DNA of 10,914 nucleotides from Goniomonas avonlea (lineage: Eukaryota; Cryptophyceae; Goniomonadida; Goniomonadaceae). Position 1 is the first letter of the stretch, and the number at the start of each line of letters is the position of its first letter. The position numbers and the translations under genes are program-made. Shown here in pieces: positions 1 to 9,600 of the stretch. The stretch lies in assembly GCA_003573635.1 (NCBI GenBank), contig QUTJ01031324.1, positions 1 through 10,914 of the forward strand, in the 5' to 3' direction. The notes beneath the pieces were generated by a model. The model was given only the letters and a program-made list of their open reading frames with translations. It was not told the origin of the DNA and searched no databases.

Positions 1-600
1 GAGCCGCACAACCGCCTGGTCCGCGCCGGGCCTAACCAGGTTGGCAGAAGCCAACTGTCGCCGGACAAAGGGAGGGTGCGTGGGGTGGCCAGCGGACGCG
101 TCTGGCGCGAGTTCACACAGCGAGACGTCCTCGTCGCTGTCCGGAAGCCCAGGCTCTGGCGGCTCGGGCGCTCCGAGCCGTACGAGGTCGTCGGTTCCGG
201 AGTCCTCGTCCTCCTCCAGCTCGCCCTCCTCCTCCGCCGTGGAGGAGCCCCAGAAGGCACCCGACCTCTGTCGCACAATTCGAGCGTGCGCTAGGCGCTG
301 AGCGTAGACGTCCATATCGCGTCCGGGATCGATCTGGACCTCCAACTCCCGAGGCGACTCAGCCGGTAGGTCAGGCTCCGGGGGTTCGGGCGGAGGAATG
401 ATGATGAAGAACCCATCGTCCTCGTCCTCGTCCTCGGCAAAGGGTGGGGCAGAGGAGGTTCCAGGTTTCGGCACCACGGGGGGAGGGGGCGCGATGGGCG
501 CAACCGTGTCCCAGTGCGGCTCCTTGCTGATGGTGACGTCGGCGGGTGTGAGGTGTACGAGCTTTTTGAGCCGCTTCTTCAGCGGAAGGTGGTACCTGAA
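1..600 (-). other. Cytoplasmic tail, acidic and proline-rich (C-terminus not reached)
   Basis: The 200 residues after the membrane helix begin with a basic patch (559-600), then a Pro-rich stretch (APPPP, VVPKPG). Acidic block AEDEDEDD (415-438) is followed by GFFIII and PEPPEP (373-390). A later acidic block EEEGELEEDEDSGTDD (187-234) is followed by a second PEPPEP (151-168) and an acidic serine segment PDSDEDVS (121-144). There are no recognisable enzyme domains. The composition suggests a disordered signalling or scaffold tail. Ser/Thr residues in acidic surroundings (DEDSGTDD, DSDED) fit casein-kinase-2-type sites by pattern. The frame stays open at position 1, so the protein continues. 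Confidence 0.8.
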
Positions 601-3600
601 GCCCAGGTAGATGCACCCGGCGCAGCACATGGCGCAGCCAAAGCTGATGAGGAGGATCGCCCACCAGGGGAAGACAGGAGGCGGGCGGACCGGGTTGACA
701 ATCATGTACCAGGAGAAGTGCCGGACGGTGACGGACACGGACGTCCGCGTCTTTCCTCGGATGAGAGTGAGCTGAGATTTCGGGACAACCGTCCATCTGG
801 CGACTGGGTCTGTGGCCGTGAACCTCGAGACACGGTCGTGCACGCGCTCGCACGACGTGGTCAGAACCACGAGATCGTCGAGGTCGTATATATCCTCGGG
901 GTTGAGGATCGGCAGGTCGATGACGGACGTCTTATTGCCAAAGTCGGTCCCGTCCGGCCCCAGGTGCACAATGTTGCTCACCAACGAGAACGCAGAGTGA
1001 TTTCCCCAGCGGGACCACGCCTTTTCGAACCCATTATCGCGGCTGAAAGCGTGCATAGTCAGGACCCCGCTATCGGGCGGGAACGTGAGGCTTTCTGTCG
1101 TGGGGAGGACGAGCTTCCCGCCCGAGCCCTTAACAGTGCCGAGGAGATTGAGGTAGTCGCCCACCTCCCCGTCGTACGTGAAAACAAACGACAGGGTGCC
1201 AATCTGGCTTCCAGAGGTCAGAGAGTTGCGGTGGTGGTTCAAACTTCCTCGGCTCACTTTGCAGTAAACAGTGGAATCAGACATCCACGTGCTTGCCATG
1301 CATACGGAGTGCCCAATACGCGCAACTTGCGACCCCCGGTGGCCGAACCCGCCACCAAAGATCGTGACAGACATGCCCCCGGTCTGGGGCGTGTTGAAGT
1401 GCGTCGCAGTGCGAGGGCGAGCGTGCCGGTATTGCGCCGCAGACGTGGTCGTCTGCGTTTGCAGCCCCACGCTCAAAACAGTGTGGCGCGACGTGAGTGC
1501 CGCAGCGGCCTTGCAGAAAATGGTCGAGTCCGAGGTCCAGCCCATGCTCTCTGCCCCGGTGACACCGACACGCACTTTGTTGGACACGGTGTGGTGGCCG
1601 AAGCCGTAGCCAACCAAAGTCACCCCCACAGCCCCCGTCTGCACCGGGGCCACAACCAAAAACTGCTTTACGCGATACTCGACGGCTCTGGTGACCGTGC
1701 CCCGGCCACTGCGCTCCACCACCGTGACGGCGAGACGGACGGGGCACACGCCGGCAGGAGGACGGGACAGAAGCGACGTGTCTGATCGCCACGCCGTCAC
1801 CGCCGACGCGGTCAGCCCCACACGCACGCTGTGGCTCGACCTCGGTGTGCCGAACGATTTTCCCACGACAGTGACAGACGCAGCCGCGGTCCCAGGGATC
1901 AGCCGCGGAGCAGCAGAGGCACTCGGCCGTGGGTGGTCCACTGTCAGGGATGCAGTGGCCGACGCCGTGAGCCCAATGAGGGAGACAGCCACCTTGCGGA
2001 CGAAGGAGACGAGCGCGGGCAGCTTGCACAGCACCGCCGAGTCTGCCATCCAGAGCGTGTACTCGGCGCCTGACCCGCCGAGGCGAGCGCGCGTGGTGAG
2101 CCGCGGTGGGATTCTAAAGCTCGTGCCCACCACCGTCACAAGGGTCGCGCCCGTGGCTGCAAGGTTGCGAGAGTCCACTGCCACCTGGGTTTCGTGGTAC
2201 GAAAGCGCCTGGGTCAGACTACCGAACTGACGCGCCAAGGTGGCGGTGACCGTTCTGCGGAGTCCCTGCCCGTACGCGACCCGGCAACGGAGGGACGAGT
2301 CTGTGGTCCACACCATGGCCTCGGTGTTTGTGCCGCCAATCAGAGTGCGGAGCGAAAAGTCGACAGTGTGCAAGTTAGCCGCAAACACAGTCACCGCCAC
2401 GCTGCCCGTTGCGGGCATGTTCACGCGGGTGACATTGGTCGCGTTGGAGCAGTAGCAAGGGGGTGTGATGTACCGCACACCCGTCGCCATCGGCGCAGCC
2501 GTTTCGCTAGGAGCGGTGAGGTTGGCGCCAGTTGCGTTTGTTGCGTTGAAGTCGGGCGAGGGAGCAGGCGTGGCGATGGGCACAGCCACAGGACCAGGGC
2601 ATACGCACGGCGGTTTCGCCGCGAGGAGCGCCACATCATCATACGACATGGTGGCGGCCAGCATTAGCGTGAACCGAGAAGCGCCAGTTAGCATCATGGG
2701 GCACGAAGCGCCCACACCCGGCCCCGTGCGACAAGCGAGCGTCGAGTCTGACGTCCAGATCGTCGAAGAGGAGACCGAGACGCCAAGACGCGGGCCGGCG
2801 ATCGCATGCATGTTGGCGCCGAGGAGGGTCACCCACAAACCTCCGGTGGTCGGGGAGTTGCGCGCGTGGAGAACAGGGTCGGTCACGGAAAACAGCGAGT
2901 TGCGAGCGCGGCGGAGCGTTACGTCCGCCGTGCTGGTTGCGTTGGTGGCGTTAGGAACAAGGAAGCCACTCTCCGGCAGATCGAAGGAGAACACTGTCGA
3001 CATGTAGCGGCCAAACAGCACAGCCGTTTGGGGCGTGAACACTTCCAAGTCGGGAAGGTGCAGCTGCCCGAATGGATCGCTGACCTTGCACTGCGCAACC
3101 GTGTCTGAGGTCCATATCGTTGTTTCACATCCCTTAATCCCGTTTCGCAGCTGCACACTGTAGTCAACACCGCCGAAGAAACTGCCTGTCATTGTCACGC
3201 TGACGGACCCAGTCGCCGGCGAGTTGGCAAAACCTCCGCTGGAGATCGAGGCGTGCCCGTACGTGACCACCATCGTGTGAGTCGAGCTCGCCACAGCGGC
3301 AGACAAGCCCACGGGGTAGCCTCGTCCGACCCCCGGAGCAAACTTGCACTTGACAAAGGTGTCAGAGAGCCAAACGGTGGCGAGGGCCGCAGTCACAGCA
3401 ACGCGAACGCGCGAGCCATACACTCCAAGATTGAGCCCCAGCACTGTCATGCTCGTCATTCCCGTCACAGGCACCTCACTGGTGATCGCGAGGTGCATGA
3501 CTCCAGTCATGAACGTGAAGGCAGACGTCGTGGACGCCGATCGCTTCGCGATCGAAACCCCGGCGTTACAGCGACGGCCACCGCCTCGGCCTAGCTTACA

Positions 3601-6600
3601 CACAAGCTGCGAGCTCGAGGTCCAAATCGTTGCCTGTGCGCCGCTGAGACCTATATGGGCCCAGATACTCCGACGGGCTTGCCCAAAGTGGGCACCGATG
3701 AGGGTGACGGACACGGCACCAGTAGCGAGCCCGTTGCTTCGGACTGAGGTCTGGACGCCAGCCAGCCGGTAGGAAAACGCGTTGGAGTGGCTGATTCGCA
3801 CACGGTCGACTGTGGCAGCCAGCGAAATCCAGCCTCCTTGGCCAGCGGCAGGCTTGCACCGCAGACTTGTGCCAGAGACCCACTCCGTTGAGGCGCACCC
3901 AGAGGGATGAAGGCGGACCCGGAAGCTGTAGCGGATTGCGCCGAAACTTTCACCGAAGACGGAGACGTGCGCGGCGCCAGTGGCGGGTGCGGTCGGCGTC
4001 GTTCTGGTGAGCTGAACTTCAGAGAAGGTGAAAGCAGCGTCGGCCGTGCTCGGGCGAACGATGATCGTAGCAACGAGCGACTTGGCAGCGAAACCGGAGA
4101 TGCCGTCGGCGTGTTTGCAGTTCAGACCCGTGTCGGACGCCCATGTGAAGGCTAACGACGCGGTTCGGCCAACCCGGCCGCCTCCGCTACTGTCGGCAGG
4201 GGCGCAGTTTGCACCCATGATCGTGACACTGACCGCTCCTGTCGCTGGAGCGCGTGCGTTTTGCTTCGCCAAGATAGAGTTGTAGGTGAAGCCCAGGGAG
4301 TCGGTCGCGGTCTCCCCAACGATGGTGAATGTCGCGAAGGTCCATGGGTCCCGCCAGAAACCAGCGGTCCACTTGCACCACAAGGTGACAGGGGAATCCC
4401 AGCGAGTGGATTCAGCGGTGGTCCCACCCAGCCGGACGCTGAGCGAAAAGCTCACCTTGAAGGCTTCACCCACGACAGTGACGCTGACTGCGCCGGTGGT
4501 CCCGCTGTTGCGGGCTGTTGGTTGACCTGCGTCACCCCGGTTGTAGCTGAACAGGACGCCATCGGAGGTGCTGCTGCGGCCCAATGACACGCACAGTGCG
4601 TGGATCCCGAACCCAAACGCAGACTTGCAGCGAAGGCCTGAGTCTGACACCCATGCGCTCGCCTCGCACCCTGTCGCACCTTGGCGGAATCGCGCAGAAT
4701 AGCTCGAGGCCGCGAAGGCACTCCCGACAACTGTGACGCTTATCGCAGCCGAGGCAGGCAGGTTGGCCACCACGAAACTGCTCGGCGGAGGGCGCACCAC
4801 GTCAAAACTCGCCACGGCCATGGCGCTGGCCACAAGGTTTCCAACGACAGTCAGGACAGTCGGCACAGCCGCGCCGCCTCGACGGTTGAGACCAATCTCT
4901 GACTTGCAGAGGACGGAGCTCTGTGAAGCCCACAAGGAGCTCTCGAACCCGCTGCCCCCCACCCGGGCTCGGACACTGTAACCAAGAGGTCCGACATTCG
5001 ATCCCACGACGGTGACGCTGGCGGAAGCCGTGGAGGGGAGGTTCGCGCCCGTAGCGCTGCTTACGACCGCAAGCAAGTACGTCACGACAGAGGATTGCGA
5101 TCCCTGAAGCCCGCCGGCTGTCAAGAATAGGCTGTAGCATCGAGCGGCGCTGGTGGTCGCTCTAGCCATGATTGAGCTTGACGAGGCCCACACAGTGGTC
5201 TCGCTCCCACTCCTTCCCACACGGCTGCGACCCGAGACAGACCACGAGCCCAGACTTGCACCAACGACAGTCACACTCGCAGCTCCGGTGCTTGGCTGGT
5301 TGGCCACCAGCACGCTGCTCTGCACGGGCCACGCCGTGGTGAACCCCTGCAGCGTCGTGCCGGCTCGCAGACCGATAGTGACACGGAACACGGAGTTGGG
5401 TGTCGGTGACCCACCGAAGCACCACTTGCTACGCACAGCGGAGTCAGACGTCCACAGAGTCGCCTCCGCTCTGCTGCCTCCAAAATTTCCTGCAGCGCTT
5501 CGGGCGATCAGATTCAAGTTCGATCCCACCACAGTCACGCTGGCTGCGCCGGTGACCGCAAAGTTCAGGGACGACGACGCGGTCACTTGTGTGCGGTCGA
5601 AAGAGAACAGCTGGGTCACCGTCCCTGCGCTGCGCAACGAAGTGATGCCGATCGCCAAGACTCGTGGCCCGCCAAGTGTGTCCTTGGCGAACACAGTGGT
5701 GTCCGACACCCATGTTGTGGACAAACACGCAGTAGACCCAACTCGCACACACGTGCTGTGAACAACGGCCCCAATGTTTCTGCCGACGATTGTCACACTC
5801 GCGGCACCTGTCGTCGCGGCGTTCGTAGCAGCCGCTGATGACAGCACCAGACCAAACGTCCATGGCAACGCGATGGTTCCTAGCTGCTGCCCCACGGTGA
5901 CCTGAACGTCCTTGTCCAAGACTCGTGTCACTCCAAGCTTACACTGCAGGGCACTGCTCGATACCCACGCGGTCGACTCGCATGCAGTGGCTGCGACTCG
6001 CATGCGCACGCTGCGAGTCCATAGTCCCGCGTTGGACCCAACAACGGTCACGCTTGTCGATCCTGTAACCGGGTTGTTCCCAACACTCATGCTAGATGCG
6101 GTCGGCTTGTCGAAGCTATGGGCGCCCTGACCAGACCAGGTTTGCAGCCAAGATGTCACCGCCATGCCACGACTTGCTCTCACTCCACTGCCAGCTCTGC
6201 ACATCAACCCAGTGTCCGACACCCACGCAGACACAAGGGCGCCGCTTTCCCCGATCCGGACGCGAGCGCTGCGTTCAGAGACTCCAAGGCTCCTGCCAAC
6301 CACAGTCACAGACGCCGCGCCAGTGGTCGCCCTGTTGGCCGAAAGAGCAGAATCGATCGAATGGGGACTGTCATTGGCCAGTGCAAGCCCCACAGTTCCA
6401 GTGTGCGACACCACAGTGACCGCCAGGCTGCGGGCGGTGCCACTGGTGCTTGCAGAGTACTTGCACCGGGTCGATGAGTCGGACACCCACCAACTCGCTT
6501 CAGCTCCAGTCTTGCCAGGAATCCGCCCACGAGCAGAGTACGCTTCAGCAGCGAAGTTCGACCCGACCACAGTGACGCTCGAGCAACCCGTGGTCGAATG

Positions 6601-9600
6601 CTTCCACCCAGCCGCAGTGAGCATGGGGGTATCGTGGCTGATCATGGCAGCCACGGTCACGGCAGCGCCGAACACAGTGACGATCGTCGGCACTCCGAGT
6701 CTGTCTTGCCCAGCGGTGGATTTGCAGCGGAGGGAGCTCTCAGAAATCCATGACGTCTCGCTGCTCAGAGTCCGCCCAAGCCTGAGGCCCGCGCTTGACG
6801 AAACCGCTCGCAGACTTGTACCGACGATAGTGACGCCCACAGCACCAGTGGCTGCTCCGTTGGCCCAGGTGACACTGCTCAGGATTGGCTGATTCATCGT
6901 CCAGGCTGCACCGAGGCATCCAGTAAGCACACCCGCGGTCACTCCAAACGAACGGGCTCGCCCAACCATTGGGGTTCGGCACCGCACTGAACTGTCTGCA
7001 GTCCAAGCTGTCGACTCTGAGCTGGTCCCGCTAACACGGACCTGGTCGCTGGAGTCCGCGGCATGAAGGGACGACCCGACAACTGTGACGCTCAGCGAGC
7101 CAGTGGCGACGGCGTTGCTGATCAACAACGAGCTTGGAGCCAGCGCCAGAATATCCAAGGTGAGGACGCCAGCCAGAGAGCCTACTTGATGTGACAACGA
7201 CGAGGCAACGCTCCGCGTCTCACCAAACATTCTCGCGGGCTTACAACGAGCAGCGCTGTCGGACGTCCACCGGGTGCTGGCAACAGCACTGCCACCCATT
7301 CGGCCCCGGGCAGAGCGGTCAGCAGTGAAGAAGTTTGAGCCGACTACTGTCACGCTCGCCGCACCAGTGCCTGGGAAGTTGGAGGCAACGACACCGCTGG
7401 TCACAGGGTGCGCGAACGAAATCAACGAAACACGCGACCCGGCTCGCGTAACCATTGTCAGAGCGACAAAATGGCCGGCCCCGGCACCAGCTGACAGCTT
7501 GGACTGCACGGAACTGTCCGAGACCCATCTAGTTCCAGCAGCAACGGTCGCACTCACCCGAAGCTGCTGGCTGACCTGTTTCTCGTGCACGTTTGTCCCG
7601 ACAACTGTAACACTGATGCTGCCCGTCGCGGCGACATTCGAACAGGAAGGAGCCGGACGGCCAAGATCAAAGGTCAGCGTATTCGCCACAGAATGGCTGG
7701 GCTGTGTGTAGCGCAGGGTCAAGGCAACTGGCAGCGTCGCGCCTGCACCAGAAGGCTGGCGACTGAGAATGGAAGAGTCGGAGGCCCAGGCAGTCTCCTC
7801 GCAACTGGTGCCACCTACACGTGTCCGGGCGCTGTGCCGAGAAGCTCCAAGGCTGACACCCACCACGGTCACATAGACTGCTGCGGTCGTTGGAGAGTTG
7901 CCCACGACCAAGGAGCTAAACATCACCCCGTTGACAGAGAACGCCTGGGTGATGGTGCCAACAGCTTGAACGCCAGTGACGACAAGGCGACGCAGCGGAG
8001 GGACGCTCACACTGGACTTGCAGCGGGCGGATGTGGCCGATACCCACAGCGTCGCCTCACTCCCGGTTCGCGACAGACGCATCCAGCCACTGTGTTGTGC
8101 GACACTAGACCCAACTACGGTCACGCTCACTGTCGCTGTGAAGGCACCATTGGTCGTCACCAAGCTGCTCACGCCGGGTCCATTGTACGTGAATCCGAGC
8201 GAGATGGACACCACCAGTTCGCTGAGTGTGGACGCGAACTCTGGCGCGACAGCTTGCCCGGCAGCCAGTTTGCAACTCACGGCAGAGTCGGCGACCCAGA
8301 CAGTGCTTGCACCAGCGGTCCCTGCAACTCGGTGGCACCCGCTGCGCCCCGTCCCGCCCAAGTTAGACCCGACGATGGTCACGAGCATGGCTCCGGTACC
8401 TGGCCCGTTGCTCACAACGAAGGTCCCTCCAGCGCCGTCGAGCGTCCACATCCCGGCGCTGCTCACTGTAGGGCCAGAGGTCACTCCCATGGTCACGGAG
8501 TGCCCCAGCCCGCCGACAGCCTTGCAGCGAACGGATGACTCTGACGACCAAGTGGTTGTCAAGGCTGCCGAGCCGCCGACCTGGACCCGAGCAGACCAGT
8601 CCCACTGTCTCAGGTGCTTGCCAATGACTGTCACAGTGGAGGACCCTGTCGTGGGCGTGTTGTATGGTTTCTGCCCTCCGATAAATCCTTGTTGATAGGT
8701 CCATACGCTCGATATCGAAGCAATCGGGCGGAGGTCGAGCGTTAGCGCAACTGAAAGCACTCGAAGAGCTCCAGCAGGTGATTTGCATCGAACAGAGCTC
8801 TCTGACGTCCACGTCGTGCCGGTCATTGCTGTCATGTGAAGACGTACCACGGCACTGCTGCTTACATGTCGAAAACTCGTCCCGAGGACTGTGACATGCG
8901 AGGCAGCCGTGGTTGGGCCATTCGCCACCAAACAACTGCTGGGCTGAGACTCAACCGAGAAGGTAGAAACGAGGGATCCAGTGTGCCCTTGAAGACTGAT
9001 CACAATGGGCACATCACCAACCCGAGCAAGTGGCTTCAGCACCAGGGAGCTCTCAGCGGTCCACACAGTCGCCTGACACGCGCTCCGTCCAAGGCGACCG
9101 GTCGAAGAGTAACGGTTGACACCCAAGTGTCTGCCGAGTACAGTAACGCTCGTCGCACCTGTCGCCACCGCGTTGCTTGTGGAAACAGATTGCGGGTGGG
9201 GTCTCGAGAAAGTGATTGCCGAAAGCATCTCGCCGAGTTGGCGTGATTGAGACAACACAACTCTGCGAGCGGCCCTCGCACCGGCAGGAAGCTTACAGAC
9301 GACACTGCTTTCGGCGATCCAGGTGGTTCTCGAGTTGGCACTGTCTCCGAGACGGCCACGAGCAGTAACATCCATCAAACCAAAATTGGTCCCAAGGACT
9401 GTGACACTGACGGTCCCAGTCACGGCGGAGTTTGAGATCACCGTCGAGCTCGCGATCATTTGGAGATAAGTGAACAGCGAGTCCGCGGTGCCAAGCTCCT
9501 CGACCGAGATGACAGGTGATCCAGTCGCGTCGCGTGTGCTGCCTGACTTGCAACGGATTGACGTGACAGAAAACTGGATGACACTCTCTGAACTGGTTTG

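Noticed and set aside
41-301. Serine-rich plus-strand ORF resembling a low-complexity secreted protein
   Set aside because: The serine runs are the antisense of GAG/GAC codons in the acidic cytoplasmic tail.
697-1140. Reading the juxtamembrane domain as a classical GAIN/GPS module
   Set aside because: GPS sites are usually His-Leu-Ser/Thr with conserved Cys and Trp pairs just before. Here there is His-Phe-Ser, only one cysteine in the domain and ZU5-like GPDG landmarks, so ZU5-like is the better call, though not proven.
514-1785. Long plus-strand ORF of 423 codons
   Set aside because: It lies exactly antisense to the ZU5-like domain and repeats, shares codon boundaries with the minus frame, is rich in Arg, Val, Ala and His, and shows no motif. 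It is a shadow of the high-GC minus-strand gene.
1277-2029. Minus-strand ORF of 250 codons in another frame, and 371-853 minus
   Set aside because: They are out of frame with the continuous repeat-coding frame, show no repeat consensus, and have Cys/His/Arg-rich composition typical of shifted frames.
4531-4539. Arg-Gly-Asp tripeptide in the linker between repeat units 24 and 25
   Set aside because: One RGD in more than 3,600 residues rich in Arg and Gly is about what chance gives, and integrins need not exist in this organism. It would deserve attention only if conserved in homologues.
5153-8695. Plus-strand ORFs carrying a recurring P-T-T-V-T-L-A-A-P-V motif (5153-5761, 6164-6892, 7274-7711, 7976-8695)
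   Set aside because: The motif looks like a repeat protein but is the reverse-complement reading of the minus-strand TGAASVTVVG strand. These ORFs are broken by stops while the minus frame is open throughout.
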